From NCBI GenBank assembly GCA_028671895.1, contig CM053794.1, positions 17,966,501 through 18,030,500 of the forward strand: 64,000 nucleotides of DNA, written 5' to 3'. The position numbers and the translations under genes are program-made. Below the pieces are notes generated by a model. The model searched no databases, was not told where the DNA came from, and saw nothing but the letters and a program-made list of their open reading frames with translations. Every line of letters starts with the position of its first letter. Position 1 is the stretch's first letter. This document shows positions 31,481-42,626 of this stretch, in pieces. The stretch is from Oenanthe sinensis (taxonomy: Eukaryota > Streptophyta > Magnoliopsida > Apiales > Apiaceae).

Positions 31481-32798
31481 TTACAGGTGTTTGGGATTAT
31501 GCTTTTCAATAATTTCCCAAGTAAAAAAAATACACTTATTATCAAATCTAAAACTAAAAAGATCTTGATTTCTAATATTGGTCTTCAAATTAGTTTGTGT
31601 AATTGGGATTTTAGTCAATTTCCTTAAGAAATTTCTTTTTCTAAGAACTTACCTTTAGCATTGTGTTTTATAGTTTTGTGATATATGATGTAGAGTATTT
31701 AATTTGCAGACTAAGTTTTAAATTTATATCTCTGAGGTTTTAATCTATACATATATGTAAATTTAAAAATCTCTATAGTTTATGTTATGCCCAAACAATG
31801 ACTGATATTTCAAAGTTAAAATATTTATTGAAACAGAAGACCATCAAATTTAACTCAATTGCTTAGCAAACACAACAGAAGGAGCTCAATTTGTAATATT
31901 ATTCTTCAAATTAATATGTGTAGCTGGGATTTAATTAGTTTATTTAAGAAATTCTATTTCCACAAACCTGTCTTTAGTTTATAAAAATCAATGACATGAG
32001 AGATACCGCGAGGATCAACTAAGATACTCACATTGTTACCATTAGTTGAAAATATGTATAACTATAATAAAATAATATCCTCTAGAATAAAAATTAAATG
32101 AATCAATTACAGTTCATTCTATTATATAATTATGAGAACTTATTCCACCAAATTACAGAACTTCACGATTTAAGAAAAAGTAATAATTCCATATTCTAAA
32201 TCACTTCACATGTTCAACATATATACACATATATACACAAAGGTAAAAAAATTCAGACATCGATACATATACATTCACAAAATTGGGAAATCAATACCTT
32301 GGAAGATGTGTTATGAGATATCTTGACGGAGAAATTTGAATTTGCCCCAAAAATATTACCTTGATACCCCAAAGAGAACAATCGAGTGCTTCGGTTTGGG
32401 TTTTGTAGAATGAATTTCTTCTATTTAGCTTTGAACGGGTACAAAGCTTCGTTGCATAAAATTAAAATAAAATAAATAAATATTATTTAGAATACGTTTA
32501 CTAGGACAACACATATACAAACTCTATACTATCCATTAAAAGTAAAATTTAAATAATAAATAATTACTTAAAATACAGAAACTAGGAAATCGATTTTATA
32601 AACGCTATTGAAGTTCAAACTTGGATAGCGCTCCCAAAATAAATGTTATGTTAGGGAATTTTTTTTATATTTTCCCTTTTCTTCAGTTTGTCAATAAATA
32701 CTTGCATAACTTTTTTTTGTTAAAAACGCTATGTAGGCTTCTAACTTGTATAGCTCAATTTAAAAGTGCTATTCAAGTGGTGCTCCCTAAGTTTAAAT
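31481..32798. other. AT-rich intergenic DNA with a weak ~350-bp tandem duplication
   Basis: Blocks around 31,545-31,650 and 31,875-31,985 share phrases (TTCAAATTAGTTTGTGTA/TTCAAATTAATATGTGTA, GGGATTT, AAGAAATT). No gene is readable. Confidence 0.4.
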
Positions 32799-32810
32799 TT
32801 GTAGTAGTGA
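32799..32810 (-). mobile_element. Possible CACTA (En/Spm) terminus
   Basis: The minus strand reads CACTACTACAAA followed by TTTAAACTTAG, typical of a plant CACTA end. Subterminal AGCGCT/ACGCTAT-type repeats lie just left of it (32,605-32,770). The other end was not found. Confidence 0.45.
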
Positions 32811-33131
32811 TTTAATAGTCAAATAAATTATACAACAACAAAATCTTTTCTTTCAAAATATGGGATACATAACTTCTCTGGAACAATAATCTAGGAGCTG
32901 ATTGTGTTTCCAAGCCAAAAAATAATTCTATTTCCAAGTATAACAATATAACTACAACAACATATCATTATTGCTTTTTGGTAACTATTTGTATTACTCA
33001 CAACACATCATATAAAGTAGTACAGTATATAACATTAGTACTGATACACATAATATTTTCATTCTACAACACCAAAGCTCATAAGCAATATATCTTATCA
33101 CTTGAGTCATATTTTTCTCTCACCACCAAAA

Positions 33132-34806
33132 ATGAACACATACAATTCTATTGAATCATTGAAGGAGGGTAAGACAGACTGGAACATAAGAGTAAGGGTA
33201 ATATGAAGGTGGGATAGTTACAGTTCAAAAGCTCCAAAGGAGTACAAAGGAACGAATCTTCTGTTGCTTGATGACAAGGTATATTCAAACTTGAACAAGT
33301 TCTGATTATACTTCAACTATACATGCATCATAACATATTTTTTATATATGGTATCTGATATTTACATTGCTTTGACATCATGTGTAGCATGTTCGCTTTG
33401 ACATCATGTGTAGCATGCTCGCATACATGTAGTCATATGGCCAAATAATATGGATGGCCTGAAAGTGACCACCGAAGAAGGAAAAATATATGCAATACGA
33501 AATTTTCAAGTGAAGTCCTATAAGAAAGATGCGATCAAATGCATTCAATCTGAAATACAGATATGGTTCGCCAATTGAACAAAAATGGTAGAGCTAACAA
33601 ATTATAATAATATGATACAAAAAATGAATTTGATTTTTTGAATCTTGGAGATGTCAAGACCTTGTCAGACACTGTTTCTAAGAATCAACTGATAGGTAAC
33701 TTAAAACATATTCATACTACATATTATTAATTGTTTAACTACTTTTTAATTATTTTTATTCACATAGCCAGATGTTGTTGTGATCCTCATAGAAGATGAA
33801 TACTTCTCGAGAAATTTGAAAAATAGCAATGAAATAGAGCAAGTTCAATGCAGATTCATTTTGACTGATGGAAGGAACATTCTATATAATTCCACTAAAT
33901 TATCTTCACCAATAACATAACGTTATATAAACAATTATCCAAATATGCAAATCTAAGAATCAAAATATTAAACTCTTGCATGAATTGTGTTAAGTTCTGT
34001 TTTAGGGATGAATTCACTACAGCTTTTGATACAGAGTTCAAGAAACAAGATGAAAAACATGTTATTGTTATTGTCTCAAGTTGTCGACACACAATATTTA
34101 AAAGTATGTAGATTGAATCATTTCAATATTTAAACACAAACATAAGACATGACATTCTTATTGCACATGCTCATATTATTTCTGCATTTTAATATGTAGA
34201 TGAAGTCCATTTGTCCAATTTATCTCCTACTCAATTTTATCTGAACTATGATCATCACTCTGTAGAACATCTTCGTGAGAGGTACTAATTAACTAATACC
34301 TTTTTATGATTAATTGTTAACATGCTAATATTTTATAATACATGCAATTAAACATGTAGGTATAATGAAGGTGCCATCAAATTAACTTCTCAAGAAGAAG
34401 TAGCTATGATCAGGTCCGAACTGCTTACAATGGATATCATAAAAAAACTCAGAGCAAATTACATTGGGGTATCATAATTGATATAATTTTCTATGCACTT
34501 AACCTACATATTTCTACCTGCAAAACAATCTCAATTTTGATTGTGCTATTCAGAAAAAAGTTATGTGCCAACTAACTATAAGAAATATTGATGATGCTTC
34601 TAAGTGGTGGTATTATGATTGCACAAAATGTCATGAAGAAGTGAGGAAAAATGAAGATGATTTCCAATGCATGAAGTGCAAACACATTATTCCTTATCCG
34701 GACAAATGGTTGCAGAAATTATAGTTTAGATATATCAAATATTAGGCTTTTTCTATTTCAAAAATAAAATCTCTTATGCATATATTTGAAATAGATTCAG
34801 ACTTTG
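33132..34806 (+). pseudogene. RPA1-like (DUF223 / OB-fold) pseudogene, 5' part
   Basis: Member of the replication protein A 70-kDa-like family, common in plant Helitrons; RPA binds single-stranded DNA. Exon 1 (33,132-33,278): MNTYNSIESLKEGKTDW, then IRVRVI, ending LLLLDDK. Exon 2 from 33,414: HARIHVVIWPNNMDGL, then GKIYAIRNFQVKSYKKDAIK. Later exons: DVVVILIEDEYFSRNLK with CRFILTDGR (about 33,770-33,890), then FYLNYDHHSVEHLRE and, at 34,595-34,720, a zinc-binding block KWWYYDCTKCHEEV with FQCMKCKHIIPYPDKW. It is dead: an in-frame TGA in exon 1, a frameshift and TGA in exon 2, and element D inserted in an exon at 34,806. A 26-bp tandem duplication sits on the exon 2 acceptor (33,370-33,421). 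Confidence 0.8.
34802..34806 (+). repeat. Target-site duplication of element D, left copy
   Basis: CTTTG, repeated at 55,205-55,209 right after the 3' LTR, and also at 54,084-54,088 in front of that LTR. Confidence 0.85.
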
Positions 34807-35920
34807 TGTTAGGAATCTATATGTAATTTAATGATAACACTAATCTTAGAATCACAGAAATTTTATTTGATTTAACTGATCAATTGATATGAAAGTTATA
34901 AATATCAATTAATCAGGAAACCATTTATCAGTTGAAGTGTTTATATGAATCAACTGATAATTTGGATTGTAGCATATGTATACTTAGTCTATTTCAATCG
35001 ATAAGGTGTAAGTCAATTGATATTATTCCCATCAATTGATGTTAAAGTTGATTAATATAGATCATCAATTGATGTGTAAATTAAATTGTCAAATTGTAAT
35101 TATTTGAAGACATGAAATTACACAAGTGAAGGATGATCGATTGATATTGAAGCATCGATGGATATGAGATCAATTGAATAAGTCAAGTCAAGTATTGAAG
35201 ACCATCAACTGCTGTGAAGACCCATCGATTGATATATCGATTGATAACATCTATCAATCGATAATTCATTATTTATCAATCGATGGATATAAAGATTAAT
35301 CGAAGAAGAACATCAGTTGATGGATTAAAGGAATGATCAATTGATATGCTTAGCAGAAAATTATCAATTGATTGAAACAAAATAGAAGGACTGTCTGTTG
35401 AAGATCCAAAGGACAAAAGCACACCTATGGAAGACAGTCTATGATGACTGTGAAAACTCAATTTGTAGCTGTCTTTCAAACCTTTTACTAAAAATGGAAA
35501 AGGCAAAAGGAAGGTAGATAAAAAAAATCCTAAAATAAGAATTGTAAAAACACAATTGTAGTTTATAAACAAGTGTGGTAGTATTGTTAGAAAAGAGAAT
35601 AAGTTAGAAAATATTTCTTAAATCAACTGTTCAGGCTTAGAGCACTTTATAAAAACAGTTAGTTTATTTTCTAACTTTGTAAAAATGAAGCTAGGTTTCT
35701 TTTAACCTAGGAACATTGAGCAAAAATATACACTGATAGGAAAACCAATCCATCAGTAATTTTAAATCTCTTTGTTAAGTTTAATTTTCAGCTTTAATTT
35801 GTTCGAACATATTCTCTCTAATTCTCAAACATCAGTAACAAATATTAATATAAGAAAAAAGTTTTAATATTTGTATTCAACCCCCTTCTACAAATATTGG
35901 CATAGTTCTGGGAAATAACA
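34807..35920 (+). repeat. 5' LTR of copia D
   Basis: 1,114 bp, TGTTAGGAATC...AATAACA. It contains a dense cluster of ATC(A/G)AT(T/C)GAT-type motifs between about 34,879 and 35,360 (for example 34,879-34,888, 35,031-35,040, 35,064-35,073, 35,224-35,233 and 35,236-35,245). It differs from the 3' LTR at about 6 percent of sites over the first 125 bases compared by eye. Confidence 0.9.
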
Positions 35921-35922
35921 AT

Positions 35923-35934
35923 TGGTATTAGAGC
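35923..35934 (+). other. Primer-binding site of D, mutated
   Basis: TGGTATTAGAGC, which differs by one C-to-T change from the TGGTATCAGAGC of elements A and B. Confidence 0.85.
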
Positions 35935-35980
35935 GGAGCCTTTCAACATACATAAAGTTTAAAGATCAAGAACAGTCAAT

Positions 35981-37055
35981 ATGGGCCAAAAGGATTCAGG
36001 TGTCAAAATTTCAGTGCTAGAAAAAGATGAATATTTTGCATGGAAAGTGAAAATGCATCTGCATTTACTCTCTCTTGACCCTTCATATGTTCACTGCATA
36101 GAGAAAGGTCCTCATGTTCCAATGAAGCTAGTCACAGGTGTAAACCCTGATGGAACTCCTGCACTTGACAAACATGTTCCAAAACTCATCAATGAGTTCA
36201 CAGAAGAGGATGAAAAAGAAGTACTTAAAGACAAGAAGGCCATAAACATTCTATTTAATGGTCTAGATAAAGATATGTTTGACAATGTGATAAATTGTAC
36301 TTCATCAAAGGAAGTATGGGATACTCTTCAAACTCTATGTGAAGGAACTGAACAAGATGCAACTCATGATTCAAAAATATGAATCATTTCATTTCAAGAG
36401 TGGAGAATCCATCAATGACACATATAGCAGATTTCAGAAGTTGCTAAATGAATTGAAGCTATATGGCATGGTTTATGCAACTGATGATACAAATCTAAAA
36501 TTTCTTAGATCTCTTCCAAAGGAATGGAAACCAATGACTGTTTCCATTAGAAAATCTCAAGACTTCAAAGATTATACTCTTGAGAAACTTTATGGTATTC
36601 TCAAGACATATGAGTTGGAAATCCAACAAGATGAGGAGATTGAGAAGAATCAAAGAAAAGAGAAAACTGTGGCTTTGATGGTCAAGAGAAATGAAGAGAA
36701 GAAGGAAACTGGCTGTATAGTAGGTTCTATCATGGTGGCTGATGATGCTGTTGAAGAATCATTCAAAGGAAAAGGAAAGGGCAAGTGTAAAGAAATTGAA
36801 ACATGCTCACAGGATGACTTGGATGAGATTGATGAGCACCTTGCATTTCTGTCAAGGAAGTTTTCAAAGCTAAAATTCAAGAGGAATCCAAATGCTCAAA
36901 GACCTAGATACCAGTTTAAAAGTAACAATCAAAACAAAAATTTGGCTAATAGATCTAAATTCAAATGCTTTAACTATGGATTGGATGGTCATTTCTCAAA
37001 TGAGTGCAGAAAGCCAAAACAAGAAAAAGCAAATTCATATGATGGTATTGATTAA
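35981..37055 (+). pseudogene. Gag of copia D, frameshifted
   Basis: The reading frame starts MGQKDSGVKISVLEKDEYF and carries the UBN2-type gag core (AINILFNGLDKDMFDNVINC, then SIND-T-Y-S-R-F-Q-K-LLNEL, LKFLRSLPKEW). A frameshift near 36,340-36,380 splits it into two overlapping frames (35,981-36,382 and 36,339-37,055). The first zinc knuckle reads C-F-N-Y-G-L-D-G-H-F-S-N-E-C, with Tyr in place of the second Cys. A stop follows at 37,053. The gag of this SIRE-type group normally continues through a coiled coil into a second knuckle. Confidence 0.85.
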
Positions 37056-37091
37056 AAAAAATACTTTGACCTTTTGAAATAAAAAGAAAAG

Positions 37092-37853
37092 GCTTTTGTT
37101 ACTGAGGAGAAGGACTGGACTGCTGAGGACAATGATTCTGAAGAGTTCATCAATCTAGCTCTAATGGCCAACTATGAAGATGAAGAAGCTAGTTCATCAT
37201 CAAATCCGGTACTAGCTACTAACTTTTCTGAACTTACAAAAGATAAATGCAATAGTACCATTAATGAAATGTCTAATGAACTGTACAATTTGCATGTCAC
37301 TTTAAATTCTATAAACAAAGAAAACCTCAAGTTGAGAAACACCATTGATGCCTTAACTGAGAGGAATTTTTTTCTTGAAAATGAACTTGTGTATTTAGAA
37401 AGATTCAAGCAGGAAAGTAAGGATGCTAGAGATGAACTAGTGAATAGTTTGAGAAGAGAAGAATTGTTAAAAGAATAATTAACTGAAGAAATTGAAACCA
37501 TTAACAAATAGAATATGTCTGCTAAAACTGCCAAACAAATCATTGATGTTCAGGGTTTAGATACTCTAGGAGAATCCCCTAAATCAATAGGCAAGCCATT
37601 GGCTGATACTTCAATGGATAAAGATCAATTGACTGTTAATCCCTCATCAACTGATAAGGATTATCAATCGATTGATGCTGAATCAATTGATAAGCATCCA
37701 TCGACAAGTAAATCATCAATGGCTAATAAGAAGAACAACTTTAGCACTCCTATCAAGTTCGTTAAGGAAACCAAAAGTCAAGTTGAGGCTAAGGTTGAGA
37801 AGATCAACATAAGTAGCTTATCCAAAAAACAATTGAAAGAAAAATTAGAATAG
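37092..37853 (+). pseudogene. Gag of D, C-terminal coiled coil and S-x-D linker
   Basis: Frames 37,164-37,478 and 37,515-37,853. The first has an acidic start and a long coiled coil (LKLRNTIDALTERNFFLENE). The second contains a linker in which the near-palindromic motif is translated (STDKDYQSIDAESIDKHPST; DNA about 37,600-37,720). Stops at 37,476 and in the short gap between the frames break continuity. Confidence 0.7.
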
Positions 37854-37862
37854 ATAGCACAT

Positions 37863-38333
37863 GTGGAAATTATCCAACCTAAGTCTGAGAAAAAGAAGAA
37901 GAATAGGAATGGAAAAGTGGGCATAAATAAGCATAAAAATTATACTCCTGATATGTATGCACCTAGAAAGGTATGTGCTAAATGTGGTAGTGTAAATCAT
38001 TTGTCTATGCAATGCAAGAAAGAAAAGAACTCTTTATCTTTAATTGATTTAAATGCACATGCCATGTCTGCAAATGCCATGATTCCCAATCATATGCTCA
38101 TGAATTTCATGTCTTCTAATTTAGTTACACCTAATATCCATATGCCTTATGCACAAGTTCCATACATGTATAATCCTTTCTTTGCATATGCAAATATGAA
38201 CATGCCTGGAATGTCATGGAACATGCCTAATTTAGATAATGAAATGCATGAAAATTCTGCCATGAGTTCCAAGGTGTCTAAGCCCCAAAAGCCAACTCCC
38301 AAAGTTAAAGTGGATCTAAACCCACCAAAATAA
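37863..38333 (+). pseudogene. Gag/pol junction of D with intact second zinc knuckle
   Basis: 156 residues. The CCHC knuckle CAKCGSVNHLSMQC is intact (C-x2-C-x4-H-x4-C). It is followed by a Met/Asn/Pro-rich stretch that leads to the protease region, as in SIRE-type elements. Confidence 0.75.
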
Positions 38334-38412
38334 AATGAATCAAAGTTGGCAACCAAGACTCAGGCTGCAACTAATAAAAGAGGACCCAAGGCAACTTGGG
38401 TACCAAAAGTAA

Positions 38413-38934
38413 ATTGATTGTTTTAAATGTGTGCATGGAAACAAGAAAAGAAATCTCTGGTATCTGGATAGTGGATGTTCTAGGCACATGATTGGAGATT
38501 TGTCCCTACTCACAAAGTTTGTGGAAAAGGCTGGCCCAGGAGTTACTTTTAGAGATAACAACAAAGGTTTTACTCTGGGATATGGCTCAATTGCAAAAGA
38601 AAATGTTGTCATTAAACCTATAGCATTGGTTGATGGATTGAAGCATAATTTGCTCAGTATTAGTCAACTGTGTGATAATAGAAATGGTGTATGGTTTTCA
38701 ACTAGATCATGCATCATAGCCAACAAAGAATCTGGTGAAATTCTCTTAACTGGTGAAAGAAAAGGAAATGTCTATGTGGCTGATTTCAACTCTGTCAAGG
38801 CAAACTCAATGACATGCCTACTTAGCAAAGCCAATACAGATGAAAGTTGGATTTATCACAAGAAGCTAGCCCATTTGAATTTCAATGCCATGAATCAATT
38901 GGTTAGAAAGAATCTGGTTAGAGGCATTTCATAG
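38413..38934 (+). pseudogene. Protease and GAG-pre-integrase region of D
   Basis: The aspartic protease active site appears as WYLDSGCSRHM. The GAG-pre-integrase zinc-binding His pair appears as HKKLAHLNFNAM. An in-frame TAG at 38,932-38,934 cuts the frame just before the C-x2-C of the same zinc site (CDACQKGKQ at about 38,960). Confidence 0.85.
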
Positions 38935-40077
38935 ATGGAATTCACCAAGGATGGACTGTGTGATGCCTGTCAAAAGGGAAAACAAAGAAAAACATCATTC
39001 AAGTCAAATTCTGAATCATCAATTGACAAGCCTTTGGAATTATTGCACATGGACTTATTTGGTCCAGTCAACATCATGTTAATTGCCAAAAAAAATATGC
39101 CTTAGTCATTGTGGATGACTTCACAAGATATACATGGGTATATTTCTTACACTCTAAGGATGATGCAAGCAAATTCATCATCAATCATGTGAAGAATGTT
39201 GACAATGGCACTGAATGGAAGGTAAAAAATATTAGAAGTGATAATGGTACTGAATTAAAAAAATGTAACAATGAAAGAATTCTGTGAAGAAAAAGGTATC
39301 ACTCATCATTTCTCTGCACCAAGGACTCCACAACAAAATGGAGTAGTTGAAAGGAAAAACAGGACCTTGATTGAAGCTGCTAGAACTATGTTAGAAGAAG
39401 CAAATCTTCTTACATATTTCTGGGCAGAAGCAATTAATACTGTTTGCTACATTCAAAATATTTCCATGGTCAATCAACTTCAAGGCAAAACACCATATCA
39501 GTTGATGAAGAAAGACAAAAAGACAACAGTTAATTTCCTTCATATCTTTGGCTGCAAATGCTTTGTACAGAGAAATCAAGGTGAAAATCTGGGAAAATTT
39601 GAAGCCAAGGCTGATGAAGCTATATTTGTTGGATATGGAATAACAACCAAAGCTTATAGAGTCTACAATATTAGATTACACATTGTTATGGAATCTATGC
39701 ATGCAGTCTTTGATGACAAGAAGATTCAAGGGTTGTTTGATGAAGGATTTCATGACCTATTGCACTTTGAAAATGAATCTACAAGTAATAGTAAAGATAA
39801 TGATGATGATGTTGAAATTTTAAGAAATCAAGTACCTAAAATCTTCTCATCAATTGATGTCAATGCATCAACAGATAACTTATCAGTTGATAATCATCAA
39901 TCGACTGATAATACATCAATTGATAATCATTCGATGGATAACAACTCTACACAACAGTCTTCAAGAAGAGTGTCCATCTCAGGGGGAGGGTTCTCAAATG
40001 ATCAATCACATCACAATGATCATAACAATTCCAATGATCAAGAAGCATCATCATCAAGGACAAATTTACCATCATAA
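38935..40077 (+). pseudogene. Integrase of D, frameshifted
   Basis: Catalytic blocks: LLHMDLFGPVN (first Asp, about 39,040-39,070), VDDFTRYTWVYFLH and RSDNGTEL (second Asp) in shifted frames, and GITHHFSAPRTPQQNGVVER (region of the Glu) in the frame 39,271-40,077. A one-base shift near 39,095 and another near 39,260 disrupt the enzyme. The end is a disordered linker with S-I/T/V/M-D repeats (about 39,848-39,958) encoded by the near-palindromic motif, then a His/Asn-rich tail. Confidence 0.85.
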
Positions 40078-40257
40078 AGGAAATGGATAAAAAGTCATCC
40101 CTTTGAATTGATTATTGGAAATGCAAATGATGGTGTTAAAACTAGAAGTGCAACTCAAAATGAATGCTTGTATAATAGCTTCCTGTCTCAAGAAGAACCA
40201 AAAAGGATTGAAGAAGCCTTGAATGATCCTGATTGAATAATTGCTATATAAGAAGAG

Positions 40258-40971
40258 TTGAATCAGTTTGAAAGAAACAAGGTATGGAAGCTGGTGCCCA
40301 AACCAAATAACAAGTTTGTTATTGGTACAAAATGGGTGTTCAGAAACAAAATGGATGAATCTGGTATAGTGACAAGGAATAAAGCAAGATTAGTGGCAAA
40401 GGGCTATTCACAAGAAGAAGACATAGATTTTGATGAAACATTTGCACCAGTTACAAGTTTGGAAGCAATCAGAATCTTTCTAGCATATGCTGCTCATGCT
40501 AATTTCAAGGTGTATCAGATGGATGTGAAAAGTGTTTTTCTCAATGAAAAACTAGAAGAAGAAGTATATGTAGAACAACCTCATGGTTTCATTAATACTG
40601 TTCATCCTGGATTTGTATATTATCTTCTCAAGGCACTTTATGGATTGAAACAAGCACCTAGAACCTGGTATGACACATTATCTAAATTATTGATTAAGAA
40701 TCACTTCACAAGAGGTACTATTGATAAAAATCTCTTTCATAGAAATGTTAGTGGCTCTATGATTCTTATTCAAATCTATGTAGATGACATTATTTTTTGC
40801 TCAACTAATGAGAAACTTTGTCAAAAGTTTACTAAGTTGATGCAGAGTAAATATAAAATGAGCATGATGGGAGAACTTACTTATTTTCTTGATTTGCAAG
40901 TCAAACAAGTCAAAGTTGGTATTTTTCATAAATCAAATCAAATATATTTCATATTTATTAAAGAGATTTGA
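40258..40971 (+). pseudogene. Reverse transcriptase of D
   Basis: 237-residue open frame with the copia RT signatures KWVFRNKMDESG, ARLVAKGYSQEE, YQMDVKSVFLN, LYGLKQAPRTWY and the catalytic IYVDDIIF. The ATG at 40,258 is internal; the upstream frame contains stops at about 40,234 and 40,249. INT before RT before RNase H fixes the superfamily as Ty1/copia. Confidence 0.9.
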
Positions 40972-41719
40972 TTTAAGTGAATGTTCTTCTGCAAAAACTC
41001 CCATGGTCACTGCAACTAAACTTGAAATGAATACTAAGGAAACTAAAGTGGACATTTCAAGTTATAGAGGCATGGTTGGCTCGTTACTTTATTTAACTGC
41101 AAGTAGGCCAGACATAATATTTGCTACATGTCTTTGTGCTAGGTTCAGGTTGATCCTAGAGAATCATATTTAATTGCAATAAAAAGAATATTCAGATATC
41201 TCAAAGGAACTCCAAATCTTGGAATTTGGTACCCTAGAGATTCTGGATTTGATCTAATTGATTATTCAGATGTAGACTATGCAGGTTGCAGAATTGACAG
41301 AAAAAATACTACAGGCACCTGTCAATTTCTAGGGAATAAGCTTGTATCATGGTTTAGCAAGAAACAAAATTCAGTGTCTACATCCACTGCAGAAGCTGAA
41401 TATTGCAGCTGGAAGTTGCTGTGCACAGATTTTATGGATGAGGAATCAACTATTTGACTATGGGTTCAACATGAACAAAATTCCTATTTTCTGTGACAAC
41501 ACAAGTGCCATTGCAATAATAAAAAATCATGTGCAACATTCTAGAACCAAGCACATTGACATAAGGTATCACTTCATTAGGGAACATGTAATGAATGGTA
41601 TAGTTGAATTACATTTTGTCCCTAGTGAAAGACAACTTGCAGACATTTTTACCAAACCATTAGATGAATCTACTTTCAATAGATTGGTCTGTGATTTAGG
41701 TATGCTTAATTATATTTAA
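40972..41719 (+). pseudogene. RNase H of D, several frameshifts
   Basis: The sequence continues from the RT with SYRGMVGSLLYLTASRPDII, shifts frame near 41,145 and again near 41,340, and shows the RNase H acidic residues in IDYSDVDYAG, TAEAEY and CDNTSAI. It ends with LADIFTKPLDESTFNRLVCD, then LGMLNYI, a C-terminus characteristic of SIRE-type copia pol. Confidence 0.85.
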
Positions 41720-42356
41720 TCCATTAAATGTCTGACAAGTTATGTATTTATATTAATTTTAACCATTGACTATGTTAATCTATTGATTCTTCCATAATCA
41801 ATTGATAAACATTATACTCATCAATGGATAATTGTAGCTATCGACAGATAAATATATCAATTGATGATATATTTACTTATCGATGGATATCTGTAGCTAT
41901 CGACAGATAAATATATCAATTGATGATATATCAATGGATATGAGTACCTGTCGATGGATAAGTTAATTATCGATCGATGACCTGGAATTTAAAGGGGTCC
42001 ATGTCATCAATCGACATGTACAAAATCTAGTCGTTGATTACTTTTTTTATCAATTGATTAATACATACATTCTTGTATGTATAACAGTCAATTGCCAAAA
42101 ATGGTAATTTCTGCTTTTCATTTTTCTTCTAACGGTTGATTAAGTTCTATTTTGAGTAAAAAATTGATTGAGAACTCAGTAAATATAAATAATGAGATTA
42201 AAAAATCTTTTAATTCTTACTTGCAATTTTATTAACGATTTCTCTGTTTCTGTCTTTCTCTCAATCTACAAACTCAATCCCTAACCCTTTTTCTCTCTGT
42301 ACTCAAACTTTTTACAACTTCAAAGCTTTTGTTCTACTATATTTCTACTCTAAGGA
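41720..42356 (+). other. Spacer between pol and accessory ORF with palindromic motif cluster
   Basis: 637 bp without coding capacity. The first 340 bp contain a further cluster of ATCNATNGAT-type motifs (about 41,762-42,060), including a ~75-bp direct duplication ('gctatcgacagataaatatatcaattgatgatat' occurs at about 41,833 and 41,894). A pyrimidine-rich stretch precedes the accessory ORF. Confidence 0.75.
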
Positions 42357-42626
42357 ATGGAATCTTCATCCAAGAAAGTCTCGCAAGCCGGTTTCATCTA
42401 CGAGCTTAACAATTTCGTGGCTTGCACTGTGGTTGAAGAGGCTCCAAAAGAACTTCATCCTTTAATGCAATTTCTGGAAAGCTGTAAAGTACAAAAGGCG
42501 TTGAAGGAAGCACCAACAATAATCTGCAATCTGGTGGAAGAGTTTTGGACCTTTGCAGAAGTTGCTGATGACTTTTCAAGCATCAAATTCAATTGCAAGG
42601 ACAAGAGTACATTCTTACTACTTTAA
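42357..42626 (+). pseudogene. Accessory ORF of D, N-terminus
   Basis: Begins MESSSKKVSQAGFIYELNNF and continues with a KALKEAPTIICNLVEEFW block. Such sequences follow RNase H in SIRE/Maximus-type copia elements. The frame ends at a stop because of an indel near 42,600, after which the homology continues in the frame of 42,593-43,366. Function unknown; no signal peptide is evident, which argues against a classical envelope. Confidence 0.75.

Noticed and set aside
32523..32545. TCTATACTATCCATTAAAAG as the Helitron 5' end for the RPA1-like element
   Set aside because: It resembles plant Helitron 5' ends, but the preceding base is C and not A, and a CACTA-like terminus lies between it and the gene.
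34879..35360. The palindromic motif clusters as a CRISPR-like array
   Set aside because: Repeat units are only about 10 bases, spacing is irregular, no unique equal-length spacers exist and the context is a plant LTR.
42357..42626. Accessory ORF start as an independent host gene
   Set aside because: It lies between RNase H and the 3' LTR of element D and is repeated in F and H next to LTRs, so it belongs to the retrotransposons.
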